In this document: positions 11,159 through 19,763 of the stretch, one piece after another
Position numbering within the stretch: the first letter of the stretch is position 1
Layout: each line of letters opens with the position of its first letter
Source of the DNA: Glo-17 sp964637835
Lineage (GTDB): Bacteria > Krumholzibacteriota > Krumholzibacteriia > LZORAL124-64-63
NCBI GenBank assembly: GCA_964637835.1
Contig: CAZWYF010000003.1
Location: 121,431-185,430 of the forward strand
Direction: 5' to 3'
DNA length: 64,000 bases
Translations under genes and position numbers: made by a program
Notes under the pieces: generated by a model
Told to the model about the DNA's origin: nothing
What the model saw: the letters and a program-made list of their open reading frames with translations, nothing else
Database searches by the model: none

Positions 11159-12343
11159 ATGAGCAGCCGCGGTCCCCACATCTTCCTGTCCTGCGGCGAG
11201 GCCAGCGGCGACCGCTACGGAGCGGCGCTGGTGGCCGCGTTGCGGCGCGAGGATCCCGACGTCCGCGTCTCCGCTCTCGGGAGCCAGGCCCTGGCCGTGG
11301 CCGGGGCCGACGTCGTGGCCTCCAGCGACCAGATCGCCGTCATGGGCTTCACCGACGTCGTCGGCCGGCTGCCGGCCGTCCTCGGGGTCCGACGCCGGGT
11401 CTGGCGCCACCTCGACCGCGCCGGCGTGGACGTGGTGGTGCCGGTGGACTTCCCGGGTTTCAACCTGCAACTCGCAGGCCGGGCGCGGCGCCATGGCAAG
11501 CCGGTGTTCTATGTCGTCCCCCCGCAGCTGTGGGCCTGGGGCGCCTGGCGTCTGGGCCGCCTGCGCCGCGACGTGACCCGCCTGGGAACCATCCTGCCCT
11601 TCGAGCCGGACTGGTTCGGCGCCCGCGGCGTGCAGACCGTCCACCTCGGGCATCCGCTCATGGAGGACTACGCCGGATATCCCTTCGCGGCCCACCGCGA
11701 CGAACGGGAGCGGCGCCTGCTGGATCCGGAACGACCGCTGACGGTGGGGCTGCTGCCCGGTAGCCGCGCGCAGGAGATCACCCGCCTGCTGCCGAGCATG
11801 AAGGTGGCGGCCAGCATGATCCAGAGCTGGCTGGGCCGGCGCCGCGTCAAGGTCCTGGTCAGTCGGGCTCCCGGGGTCGCGGGCCGGTACGCCGAGGCGC
11901 TCGCCGGCGAGGGCGTGACCGTCACGGACGAGCCGCTGCCGCTGCTCTGCGAGCGCCTGGATCTCGCCCTGGTCTGCAGCGGCACGGCCAGTCTCGAGCT
12001 GGCGCTCGCCGGAGTCCCGCATGCCCTCGCCTACCGCACCGGTGCGGTCAACTACGCCATCGCGCGTCGCCTGGTGAAGGTGCCATACATCGGCCTGGCG
12101 AACCTGGTGCTCGGGCGGGGACTGGTCACCGAGCACATCCAGGCCGAGGCCGCCCCCACCCACCTGGCCAACTCGTTGTTGACGCTCATCAACACCCCCG
12201 GCCGACGCGAGGAGTTCCTGGGCGGCTGCGCCGAGCTCCGCCGCGTCTGCGGTGGCGCTGGCGTGTGGCGGCGGGCCGCCCGGGCGATCCTCGATCTCGC
12301 CCCGCCGGTGGCGGACAGGCCGGCGTCCCGTCGGAGCGGCTGA
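11159..12343 (+). CDS. lpxB: LpxB, lipid-A-disaccharide synthase
   Basis: 394 residues, family length. GT19 motifs are clear: SCGEASGD at residues 11-18, the MGFTDVV segment, VDFPGFN, PPQLWAWG, GHPL, and LLPGSRAQEI with a downstream CSGTASLE for UDP-sugar binding. LpxB joins UDP-diacyl-glucosamine to lipid X to make the tetra-acyl disaccharide at the inner-membrane face. The ATG has GAGG a few bases upstream. The DUF374 gene starts one base after the stop, so translation is probably coupled. Confidence 0.93.
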   Translation: MSSRGPHIFLSCGEASGDRYGAALVAALRREDPDVRVSALGSQALAVAGADVVASSDQIAVMGFTDVVGRLPAVLGVRRRVWRHLDRAGVDVVVPVDFPGFNLQLAGRARRHGKPVFYVVPPQLWAWGAWRLGRLRRDVTRLGTILPFEPDWFGARGVQTVHLGHPLMEDYAGYPFAAHRDERERRLLDPERPLTVGLLPGSRAQEITRLLPSMKVAASMIQSWLGRRRVKVLVSRAPGVAGRYAEALAGEGVTVTDEPLPLLCERLDLALVCSGTASLELALAGVPHALAYRTGAVNYAIARRLVKVPYIGLANLVLGRGLVTEHIQAEAAPTHLANSLLTLINTPGRREEFLGGCAELRRVCGGAGVWRRAARAILDLAPPVADRPASRRSG

Positions 12344-12344
12344 C

Positions 12345-12944
12345 GTGGGGCGCGTCCGGTTGAAGCGCGCGCTGGCGCCGGTGGCCTGGCGCTGGTGGAC
12401 GCGTACCTGGCACTGCAACGAGGCCGACGACGAGGGGGGCGGTCCGCGGATCTATGCCTGCCTGCACCGCGACATCCTGCCGGCCATCCGCTACTGTCGT
12501 CCGGTCCGCCCCACGCTCCTGGTGAGCAAGAGCACCGACGGGCAGATCCTGGCCGGCACCCTCATGCGCGAGGGCTTCGGCTTCGTCCGGGGGAGCACGG
12601 GTCATGACGGCCGCGAGGGATTCGTGGGCCTGCTCCGCGTGCTGCGTGGGGGCGGCTGCGTGGGCGTGGCGGTGGACGGGCCGCGCGGCCCGTTCGGCCA
12701 CGTCCACCCCGGGGCGCTGCAGCTGGCCCGGCGCAGCAGCGCGCCCATCGTCGCGCTCACGGTGGCCGGCCGCGCCTGCGTCCAGCTGGGAACCTGGGAC
12801 CGGACGCTGGTGCCGTTGCCGGGAGCCCGGCTGACCGTGACGCCGGCGGCTCCCCTGCAAGTCGCGGCGAGGGCGGACGCTCATGCCCTCGCGGTCGCGC
12901 GCCGGGAGCTGGCCGTCCGCCTGGGGCTCGAGCCGGAGGTCTGA
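12345..12944 (+). CDS. DUF374 family acyltransferase-like protein (LpxJ-type candidate)
   Basis: 199 residues from a GTG start with GGAG nine bases upstream. Motifs of the DUF374 group are visible: an early CLHRD with the His-Asp typical of glycerolipid acyltransferase folds, VSKSTDGQIL, FVRGSTGHDGREG, and VAVDGPRGPFGHVHPGALQLARRS. The family includes LpxJ of epsilonproteobacteria, a secondary acyltransferase of lipid A. Lying between lpxB and lpxK with one-base spacings, the protein very likely acylates a lipid A intermediate. Substrate and timing are inferred. An open frame reaches further upstream inside lpxB but lacks a supported start. Confidence 0.8.
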   Translation: MGRVRLKRALAPVAWRWWTRTWHCNEADDEGGGPRIYACLHRDILPAIRYCRPVRPTLLVSKSTDGQILAGTLMREGFGFVRGSTGHDGREGFVGLLRVLRGGGCVGVAVDGPRGPFGHVHPGALQLARRSSAPIVALTVAGRACVQLGTWDRTLVPLPGARLTVTPAAPLQVAARADAHALAVARRELAVRLGLEPEV

Positions 12945-12945
12945 C

Positions 12946-14022
12946 GTGGAGATCCTGGACCTGAGGCCGCGGCCGGAGCGCTGGCTCGCCGCCCGTCCGC
13001 CCGTGGCCGGTGGCGGGCTGGCGGCGCTGGCCGGACGCGTGGCGGACGCCCTGGCCCGTCGGCGGGTGGCGGGGCGCAGGCCGGCGGTGGACCATGCCCT
13101 GGTGGTCTCGGTGGGCAACCTCCGGGTCGGCGGCACCGGCAAGACCCCGGTGGTGGCGGCCCTCGCCGGGGCCCTGGCCAGCCGCGGGATCCCCGGCGCC
13201 GTGGTCACCCGTGGCCATGGCGGCCAGGCCTCTGGCCCCCTGGCCGTCTGCCCCGGGGATGCGTCGGCGGGCGACGAGGCGCGCCTGCTGGCGGCGCGTC
13301 TGCAGGACTGGCCCTGGCAGGTGATCCAGGCGCGGGACCGGCAGGCGGGCGTCGACTGGCTCGGGCGCCACGTACCGGGCTGCCGCGTGATCCTGCTGGA
13401 GGACGCCCACCAGACCGCACGCGTGGGCCGGCACCTCGAGGTGGTGATCCTCGACCGCTGGGAGCAGGGACATGGCGGGGAGGTGGCTCCGCGCGCCGGG
13501 CCGGTCCTGCCCTTCGGCCCCTATCGGGAGACCATCCACGGTGCGGCCCGGGCCGATGTCTGGCTGCTCGAGACGACCGAGGAATCGCCAGGGTCGGCGA
13601 ACGGACCGGCCGTTTGCCGCTTCACGCGCTCGTCGAGGCTGGCGGTGGCGCAGGGGTCGGTGCCCGCCGGGGGCCCGGTGGGACTGCTCGCCGGGCTCGC
13701 GCGTCCCGAGCGCCTCGAGGCCGACGCCATCGCGCTGTTCGGGCGGCGCCTGGCGCTCGCCGTTCGTCTCGGCGACCACGTCGCTTATCACGCCAGGCTC
13801 CTGGCGCGGATCCTGGCCGCGGGGCGGGATCGCGGAGTGGTCGGCTGGCTGACCACGGAGAAGGACTGGGTCAAGCTCGCCACGGCCTGGCCGGCGGCCG
13901 TCCCGGTGACGCTCGTGGTCCAGGAGGTGGTCTGGGGTGGAACGCCGACGCTCCCCGACCTGGTCGCGGAGCGTCTGGCGGTCCTGGGTGGGGCCAGCGG
14001 TGGACCCGCGGCGCGGGGCTAG
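12946..14022 (+). CDS. lpxK: LpxK, tetraacyldisaccharide 4'-kinase
   Basis: 358 residues from a GTG with GGAGG seven bases upstream. The P-loop GNLRVGGTGKT lies at residues 57-67, the typical LpxK form. A later segment LLEDAHQTARV stands where most LpxK proteins have a DDGFQH core, so one acidic residue is kept but the motif is divergent. LpxK phosphorylates the lipid A disaccharide at the 4' position. The gene closes the lpx operon. Its TAG stop lies inside a CTAG palindrome that is also the stop of the converging lipoprotein gene. The function is well supported by context plus the P-loop; the divergent motif slightly lowers confidence. Confidence 0.88.
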   Translation: MEILDLRPRPERWLAARPPVAGGGLAALAGRVADALARRRVAGRRPAVDHALVVSVGNLRVGGTGKTPVVAALAGALASRGIPGAVVTRGHGGQASGPLAVCPGDASAGDEARLLAARLQDWPWQVIQARDRQAGVDWLGRHVPGCRVILLEDAHQTARVGRHLEVVILDRWEQGHGGEVAPRAGPVLPFGPYRETIHGAARADVWLLETTEESPGSANGPAVCRFTRSSRLAVAQGSVPAGGPVGLLAGLARPERLEADAIALFGRRLALAVRLGDHVAYHARLLARILAAGRDRGVVGWLTTEKDWVKLATAWPAAVPVTLVVQEVVWGGTPTLPDLVAERLAVLGGASGGPAARG

Positions 14023-14624
14023 TTGCCCTCGACGAGCACGCCGATGAAGTGGACACGCAGGCCCGCCTCCACCGCGATCTCCTCGTCACTGCCGCTCTCG
14101 GTCCCGTAGAACGTGATGCGGGCGTTGGCCTGGAATTCCGGCAGGTCGCCCGTATAGAGATCCACGAACCAGGAGGAATTCTTCATGTCGCTGCCGGCCA
14201 CGAGCACCGAGGCGGCCGCCTCCTCGTACACCGGCACCATCGCCTCGGTGTAGCCGCCGGTCACGTCGTGCGCGCTCAGGTCCGGCGCGCCCGGCCCGGT
14301 CTCCCAGACCAGGTCGTAGCGGGTGATGTGAAACCAGCTGTGGGCGCCGTCCTCGGGCAGCGTGATGGTCGAACCGTAGGGGCGAGCGTGGAAGATCACC
14401 TGGACGTTGTCGATGGGCTGGAAATCATCGTCGGTACCCACGATCTTGTCCGAGCCCGCATTCAGGTAGGCGGAAACCAGCGGATTGCCGGCGTTGACCT
14501 GCTGGACCTCGCAGACCACGCGCTGCCACTCGTTGCCGTCGTGGTTCTCGCAGCCGCCGCTGACCAGCAGCCCGCACAGGATCAGAAGACCGCCGATGGC
14601 GGAATGCATGGCACGGGACTTCAC
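14019..14624 (-). CDS. Small putative lipoprotein, unknown function, with a sigma-28 promoter
   Basis: 201 residues. A short basic N terminus and hydrophobic stretch end at VSGGC (Cys25), a somewhat loose lipobox, so it is probably a lipoprotein. The rest is an acidic, beta-rich-looking domain without a motif I recognise; it has no repeats and one Cys (C38) outside the signal region. The gene converges on lpxK and shares four bases with it. Upstream lies a near-perfect FliA-type promoter (14700-14726), so expression may follow the flagellar regulon, and a motility- or surface-related role is possible. This is inferred from the promoter only. Confidence 0.75.
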   Translation of the reverse strand: MKSRAMHSAIGGLLILCGLLVSGGCENHDGNEWQRVVCEVQQVNAGNPLVSAYLNAGSDKIVGTDDDFQPIDNVQVIFHARPYGSTITLPEDGAHSWFHITRYDLVWETGPGAPDLSAHDVTGGYTEAMVPVYEEAAASVLVAGSDMKNSSWFVDLYTGDLPEFQANARITFYGTESGSDEEIAVEAGLRVHFIGVLVEGN

Positions 14625-14699
14625 GTCTTTCCTCCCGAGAGGGTGCGCCGCGCGGTCACGGGGGTGGCCGCCGCGGTGGGGTTCCGGGTTCCAGACTGC

Positions 14700-14726
14700 T
14701 TATCGGCCGCTCGGGGCGCGACTTGA
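14700..14726 (-). promoter_or_regulatory. Sigma-28 (FliA)-type promoter for the lipoprotein gene
   Basis: Read on the minus strand: TCAA, 15 bases, then GCCGATAA, which is the exact FliA -10 consensus. The leader to the lipoprotein ATG is about 70 bases. The same TCAA...GCCGA form occurs before the flagellin gene and the 86-residue rod-like gene in this window. Confidence 0.65.
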
Positions 14727-14808
14727 ACGCGGAATCCCGCGGCGACCTGGTCCGGCATGGGGTGCGAAGCAGAATCCGGGCCAACTCGCTCCAGAGGGGA
14801 GGCGGACG

Positions 14809-14838
14809 TTGCCGCCAGGGGCGGCCGGGCGTTATGGT
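14809..14838 (+). promoter_or_regulatory. Possible promoter for the nadB-bsh operon
   Basis: TTGCCG (14809-14814), 18-base spacer, TATGGT (14833-14838). Each box matches four of six consensus bases. The leader would be about 90 bases. Confidence 0.35.
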
Positions 14839-14934
14839 AGCGGCGGAAGACGGGCCCGCGGGGCCGTCGCTGCATCCCGCCGCGGGATGGGCACGCTGGT
14901 GGATCTCGAGCCAGCTCTCGAACGAGGATCATGC

Positions 14935-16602
14935 ATGCGTATCGACGACCCCTGCCGGAGCCGTTGCCTGGTGGTCGGATCCGGCATCGCCGGCTTGCAA
15001 TTCGCGCTGCTGGTGGCCGACCAGGGCCCGGTGCAGATCATCACGAAGAAGAACTCGCAGGAGAGCGCCACCAACTACGCCCAGGGCGGGATCGCGGCGG
15101 TGCTCTCGCCGACGGACGACTTCGATCAGCACGTCCGCGACACCCTGGACGCCGGCGATGGCCTCTGCCACGAGGAGGTGGTGCGCCGGATGGTGGAGGC
15201 CGGCCCGCGCCTCATCGAACGGCTGCTGGCCATGGGCGCCACCTTCGAGCGCGAGGGAGCGGACCCGCAGGCCCCCTTCGACCTCGGACGCGAGGGCGGC
15301 CACTCGCAACGGCGGATCCTCCACGCCAAGGACCTGACCGGTCACATGCTCGAGAGCACGTTGCTGGACCGCTGCCGGGAGCATCCGGCGGTATCCATGG
15401 CGGAGGATCATCTGGCGGTGGAGCTGATCCGGGGCCAGGACGTGGGGCTGCCGGGGTCGCAGGCCCACCGCGTGGTGGGATGCTGGGTCCTCGATGGGCG
15501 CACCCGGACGCGGCGGGCACACCTGGCGGACGTGGTGGTGATCGCCACCGGCGGCTGTGGCAAGGTCTACCGCTACACGTCCAACCCCGATATCGCCACC
15601 GGCGACGGTCTGGCCATGGCCTACCGGGCGGGGGCCGAGCTGGCGAATCTGGAATTCGTCCAGTTCCATCCCACCTGCCTCTACCATCCCGAGGCCAAGA
15701 GCTTCCTGATCAGCGAGGCGGTGCGCGGCGAGGGCGCCCACCTCGTCAACCAACGGGGCGAACGCTTCATGCCCCGCTACCATCATCTGGCGGAGCTGGC
15801 GCCGCGCGACGTGGTTGCTCGCGGCATCGACAGCGAGATGAAGCTCAGCGGCGATCCCTGCGTCTACCTGGACCTGCGGCACCTCGACCGCGCCATGGTG
15901 GAAGACCGGTTCCCCACGCTGGTCGCCACCTGCCGGCTCTTCGGCCTGGACATGGCCGGCGAGCCGGTCCCGGTGGTACCGGCGGCCCACTACATGTGTG
16001 GCGGCGTGGCGGTGGACGCGGACGGACGCTCGACCCTGCCCGGCCTGTACGTGGTGGGCGAGGCGGCCTTCACCGGGATCCATGGCGGCAACCGGCTCGC
16101 CAGCAACTCGCTCCTGGAGGCGGTGTACCTCGCCGAGTCCGCGGCCACGGCGACCCGTACGGAACCGCCGCTCATCAGCGAGTCCGCGCCGCTCGTCGCC
16201 CCGCCGGACATCCTGCGCCGCCACGGCGAGGAACCCGATGCCATGATCCTCGAGCACGACTGGGACGTGGTGCGGCGGGTGATGTGGGATTACGTGGGCA
16301 TCGTGCGCGATTGCGAGCGTCTGGACGTGGCGCTCGCACGGCTACGTTCCATGCGGGGCACCATCGAGGCCACGTATGCCGGCCGCGAGGTGGCGCCGGA
16401 GCTGGTGGAACTGCGCAACATCGCGTTGCTGGGCGAGCTGATCGTCATCTGTGCGCGGGCGCGTCCCGAGAGCCGTGGGCTGCACGCCATCACCGACCAC
16501 CCCGGCAAGCTCGCGGAGGCCCGCGACACGCGGGTGGCCCGCGACCTCGCGGCCGCGGGCGAGGTGGCCTGGGAACCTGCGGCAGACCGGAGCGGTCCAT
16601 GA
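14935..16602 (+). CDS. nadB: NadB, L-aspartate oxidase
   Basis: 555 residues. FAD-binding GSGIAGLQFAL lies near the N terminus. It is followed by TNYAQGGIAAV, SQRRILHAKDLTGH, EFVQFHPTCLYHP, RGEGAHLVNQRGERFM and GLYVVGEAAFTGIHGGNRLASN, all hallmarks of L-aspartate oxidase in the succinate dehydrogenase flavoprotein superfamily. It oxidises aspartate to iminoaspartate for NAD synthesis. The ATG at 14935 has GAGG seven bases upstream. An in-frame ATG at 14887 lacks a ribosome site. nadA and nadC are not nearby. The stop overlaps the methyltransferase start by four bases (ATGA), tying it to the bacillithiol genes. Confidence 0.94.
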   Translation: MRIDDPCRSRCLVVGSGIAGLQFALLVADQGPVQIITKKNSQESATNYAQGGIAAVLSPTDDFDQHVRDTLDAGDGLCHEEVVRRMVEAGPRLIERLLAMGATFEREGADPQAPFDLGREGGHSQRRILHAKDLTGHMLESTLLDRCREHPAVSMAEDHLAVELIRGQDVGLPGSQAHRVVGCWVLDGRTRTRRAHLADVVVIATGGCGKVYRYTSNPDIATGDGLAMAYRAGAELANLEFVQFHPTCLYHPEAKSFLISEAVRGEGAHLVNQRGERFMPRYHHLAELAPRDVVARGIDSEMKLSGDPCVYLDLRHLDRAMVEDRFPTLVATCRLFGLDMAGEPVPVVPAAHYMCGGVAVDADGRSTLPGLYVVGEAAFTGIHGGNRLASNSLLEAVYLAESAATATRTEPPLISESAPLVAPPDILRRHGEEPDAMILEHDWDVVRRVMWDYVGIVRDCERLDVALARLRSMRGTIEATYAGREVAPELVELRNIALLGELIVICARARPESRGLHAITDHPGKLAEARDTRVARDLAAAGEVAWEPAADRSGP

Positions 16603-17411
16603 GCGCGCCGTCGGAGACGCCATGGTTCCGGGTGGCCTTCGGGGCCCATTACCCGGACCTGTATGCCCATCGCGACCGGGCCGAGGCCGTCCGCTGCGTG
16701 AAGCTGTTGCCGCACCTGGCCCCTCTCGGCCCTGGACCGCTCCTGGATCTGGGGTGCGGACAGGGCCGGCACCTGCCACTGCTCGCGGCCGACGGTCGCC
16801 TGGCCGTGGGGGTCGATCTCTCGGCTCCCTTGCTGAACCGGGCGCGCAGCGACCAGCCCACCCGGCCGCTGATCCGTGCGGACATGCGCCAGCTCCCCCT
16901 GCGGCCGGGGACGGTCTCCGCGGTGCTGTCGCTCTTCACCGCCTTCGGCTACTTTGGCAGCGTGGAACGACATGTCCCCGTGGTCGGGGAGGTGGCCCGG
17001 GTGCTGCGGCCAGGGGGCCACTGGTTCCTGGACTTCCTCGATAGCGAGCGCGTGGCGGCCGAGCTCGCGGGCGGCCCCAGCGAGCGCCGACGTCGCACCG
17101 CGGTGCTCGAGGTCCGCGAGGACCGGCGTCTTGCCGCCGGTCCGCGCCGGGTGATCAAGACCGTGGACCTGGTCCCGCGCGTCGGGATGGCGGAGACGGC
17201 CGCGCAGCTGGGCGTTCCCGCCGGCGGGTTGCAGTATCGCGAGCAGGTCTCGCTGCTCGCGCTCGAAGAGCTCGACGGCCTGGCCGCCGACGCCGGGATG
17301 CGGCGGGTGGCGGCGGCCGGCGACTACCACGGTGGGCCGCTGCGGCCCGGCGCCAGCGACCGCTGGCTGCTGGTCTACGGCAAGCCGGCCAGCCCCGGGA
17401 GGTCCGCATGA
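16599..17411 (+). CDS. Class I SAM-dependent methyltransferase, candidate N-methyl-bacillithiol synthase
   Basis: 270 residues. Motif I of class I methyltransferases is LLDLGCGQGRHLPLL (~48-62), followed by the acidic VGVDLS for the SAM ribose and FTAFGYF near motif IV. Chain coupling is tight: its ATG overlaps the nadB stop, and its stop overlaps the bshC start, each by four bases. In Chlorobiaceae the methyltransferase NmbA converts bacillithiol to N-methyl-bacillithiol. An in-operon methyltransferase next to bshC is therefore a good NmbA candidate, but sequence motifs alone do not fix the substrate. Confidence 0.8.
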   Translation: MSAPSETPWFRVAFGAHYPDLYAHRDRAEAVRCVKLLPHLAPLGPGPLLDLGCGQGRHLPLLAADGRLAVGVDLSAPLLNRARSDQPTRPLIRADMRQLPLRPGTVSAVLSLFTAFGYFGSVERHVPVVGEVARVLRPGGHWFLDFLDSERVAAELAGGPSERRRRTAVLEVREDRRLAAGPRRVIKTVDLVPRVGMAETAAQLGVPAGGLQYREQVSLLALEELDGLAADAGMRRVAAAGDYHGGPLRPGASDRWLLVYGKPASPGRSA

Positions 17412-18979
17412 TCGCCGTCCAGACCGGAGCCGATCTCACCAGCCACGCGGATTTCGGCCAGGTCTTCCGCGACTGGCTCGCCGGGCGCGGTGAGCGTCCG
17501 GGAGCCACCGCCTCGCTGGAGGCCTTCTTCGATCTGGGCGGCCAGCCGGGACCGCCCGGCGCCGTCTGGGCGGACCCGGCCTGGCGGACCGGGTGGCTCC
17601 CCGAACTGCTGGCCGACCTGCCGGGGTCGGACGACCAGGAACGGGCCCGCCGGGACGTGGAAGCCCTGACCGCCGGCGCGGCCGACGTGGTGATCACTGG
17701 CCAGCAGCCCGGCTTTCTCGGCGGTCCGCTCTACACGCTGTACAAGGTGGCCACGGCCGTGGTCGTGGCCGAGATGCGCACCGCGGCGGGGCGGCCGACG
17801 GTCCCCGTGTACTGGTGCGGCGAGGACGATGACGACCTGCGCGAGGCCCTGCAGCCGGTGGCCTGGGATCCCCGGCGGGAGGTGCTCCTGCGGCACGAGC
17901 GCCGGGGCGAGCGCGGCCTGCCCGCCGATCTCATGGTGGGCGCGCTGGCGGCGGCGGATTTCGCCGCCGGGGAGGCGGCCCTGCTCGGTGAACTGGCGGC
18001 ACGCCACCCGCTGGCGGCCGATCTCGCGACCATCGCCGCCCGCAGCATCACCGAGGGCCGGACGTGGGGGCACCTCCAGCGGCGGGCCCTGCTGCGCGTC
18101 TTCCGCGGTACGGGCTTGCTGGTGGTCCACGGCAACGACGCGCGCCTGCACGCGGCGGCGGCGCCGTTCTACCGCCGGCTCTGGACCGAGCGCGACCGCC
18201 TGCGGGCCGCCGCCCGTCAGGGCGGCAAGCAGCTCACGGCCGCCGGCTACGCCACGGCCGTGAGCGAACCCAGCATCCAGCGCTTCCTGCACCTGGGGGC
18301 CGAGGGCCGCCGGCGCCCGCTACCGGCCGATCTGGCCGGCGACATGCCCGCTCCGTCCGCCCTGCGCCCGGGAGTCCTGGCGCGCTCGCCGGTGCAGGAC
18401 TGGCTCTTCCGTCCGGCCGGCGTGGTCGTCGGTCCGGGCGAGGCGGCCTACCTGCGGCAGCTCGAGCCCGTCTACGCGGCCTTCGACCTGCCGCGCGCGC
18501 CGTTGTTGCCGCGGCTCTTCGCCCAGCTCGGTCCAGCGGGCTACGGCGCGTTCCGCTCCTGGGCGCTGGAACTCGCCGATCGCGAGGACCAGGCCGGCAG
18601 TCGCGACCTGGCCGCCGTGGCCGACGCCGCCGCGCGGGCCGGCCGGGCCCAGTTGCAGTCCGTCCTCGAGCTCGAGGCCCAGGTGGCTCCGGAGCGGCTG
18701 ACCGATGTCACCGAGCAGGTGGTGCGCCGCTGGTCACGTCATCTGCACAGCGTCCTGGTCCGTGAGCAGCGCCGCCGGCGGGACGACCCCGGTGCCGGCG
18801 CTCCTGCCTGGCTACGGCCCGAGGGGAGGCGTCAGGAACGGGCCCTGGCTGCCCTGAGCGCGGTGGCGCTGTGGGGCGAACCGTTCGTGGACGCCCTGGC
18901 CCACGCGGGCCGCCGGGCGGTCGATGCCGGCCTGGCTGGCGACTGGCACGAGTACCTCCTGACCGTCCCGGCGCCATGA
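17408..18979 (+). CDS. bshC: BshC, bacillithiol synthase (putative cysteine-adding enzyme)
   Basis: 523 residues, the expected size. The family signature VITGQQPGFLGGPLYTLYK is near residue 97, followed by VPVYWCGEDDDDLRE. A C-terminal stretch rich in charged and Ala/Leu residues (~395-450) fits the known coiled coil. BshC joins cysteine to glucosaminyl-malate in the last step of bacillithiol synthesis. The ATG overlaps the preceding stop. The next gene, bshB1, begins 22 bases later. Recognition is by motif plus operon context. Confidence 0.93.
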   Translation: MIAVQTGADLTSHADFGQVFRDWLAGRGERPGATASLEAFFDLGGQPGPPGAVWADPAWRTGWLPELLADLPGSDDQERARRDVEALTAGAADVVITGQQPGFLGGPLYTLYKVATAVVVAEMRTAAGRPTVPVYWCGEDDDDLREALQPVAWDPRREVLLRHERRGERGLPADLMVGALAAADFAAGEAALLGELAARHPLAADLATIAARSITEGRTWGHLQRRALLRVFRGTGLLVVHGNDARLHAAAAPFYRRLWTERDRLRAAARQGGKQLTAAGYATAVSEPSIQRFLHLGAEGRRRPLPADLAGDMPAPSALRPGVLARSPVQDWLFRPAGVVVGPGEAAYLRQLEPVYAAFDLPRAPLLPRLFAQLGPAGYGAFRSWALELADREDQAGSRDLAAVADAAARAGRAQLQSVLELEAQVAPERLTDVTEQVVRRWSRHLHSVLVREQRRRRDDPGAGAPAWLRPEGRRQERALAALSAVALWGEPFVDALAHAGRRAVDAGLAGDWHEYLLTVPAP

Positions 18980-19001
18980 CCCCACCGACGAGGAAGGCCT
19001 C

Positions 19002-19763
19002 ATGACCGCATCGGGTTGCGACCTGCTCTGCATCTGCCCCCACACCGACGACGCCGAGATCGCGCTCGGCGGCTGGCTGCACGCGCTGTCGTCACGAGGC
19101 CGGCGCGTCTGGGTCTGTGATCTGACCCGGGGGGAGCTGGCCTCCAACGCGACGGTGGACGAGCGCTGGGCCGAGGCCGCGCGCGCGAGCGAGGTGCTCC
19201 AGCTGGCCGGACGGGTCCAGCTCGCGCTGCCCGACGGCTTCCTCGCTCCCGATCGTCCCGAGCAGGCGGCCGCCGTGATCCATGTCCTGCGGCGACTGCG
19301 GCCGCGATGGGTGGTCACCGGCCCGGAGCCCCGGCGGCATCCCGATCACCTCGCGACGCCGCCGCTGGTGGCCCGTGCGGTGTTCCTGGCGCGCCTGCGA
19401 GCGCTGCAGCCGGACCTGCCCGAGGCCCGCTGGTGGCCCGCGCCACCGGCGGGCGAGACGGCGGACCAGCCGTGGGTGGTGGACACGCTGGCCCACACCT
19501 GCCTGCCCGACGCCGCGCCGGATCTGCTGCTGGACGTCTCCGACAGCTGGGAGGCCAAGCGCCGGGCCCTGGCCTGCTATGCGAGCCAGTTCCAGCGGCA
19601 GGACGGGCGGGCGGCCACGCCCATCAACCATCCGGATTTCCTCGCACGCATCGACGACCGTGGCCGCGCCTGGGGCCGTCGGGCCGGCGTGGCCCATGCC
19701 GAGGCCCTGTCCACCGCCGCGGTGCCGGTCCACACCGACCTGCCTCCGGAGCGCTGGACATGA
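19002..19763 (+). CDS. bshB1: BshB1, N-acetylglucosaminyl-malate deacetylase
   Basis: 253 residues of the PIG-L/LmbE fold. The zinc site is shown by PHTDDAE (H14, D16, D17) and by RRHPDH (H113, H116). The enzyme removes acetate from GlcNAc-malate to give glucosaminyl-malate. GAGGAAGG lies upstream of the ATG. Its stop overlaps the bshA start by four bases, so the two enzymes that make and deacetylate GlcNAc-malate are translationally coupled. Confidence 0.92.
   Translation: MTASGCDLLCICPHTDDAEIALGGWLHALSSRGRRVWVCDLTRGELASNATVDERWAEAARASEVLQLAGRVQLALPDGFLAPDRPEQAAAVIHVLRRLRPRWVVTGPEPRRHPDHLATPPLVARAVFLARLRALQPDLPEARWWPAPPAGETADQPWVVDTLAHTCLPDAAPDLLLDVSDSWEAKRRALACYASQFQRQDGRAATPINHPDFLARIDDRGRAWGRRAGVAHAEALSTAAVPVHTDLPPERWT

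Larger units (their letters stand above)
14625..14934. other. Divergent intergenic region between lipoprotein gene and nadB
   Basis: 310 bases with no convincing gene. It holds the sigma-28-like promoter reading left (14700-14726) and a possible sigma-70 promoter reading right toward nadB (14809-14838). Confidence 0.7.

Noticed and set aside
13614..14726. 370-codon + strand frame over the end of lpxK and the lipoprotein gene
   Set aside because: It would be antisense to the lipoprotein gene, which has a signal peptide, a promoter and a sensible composition.
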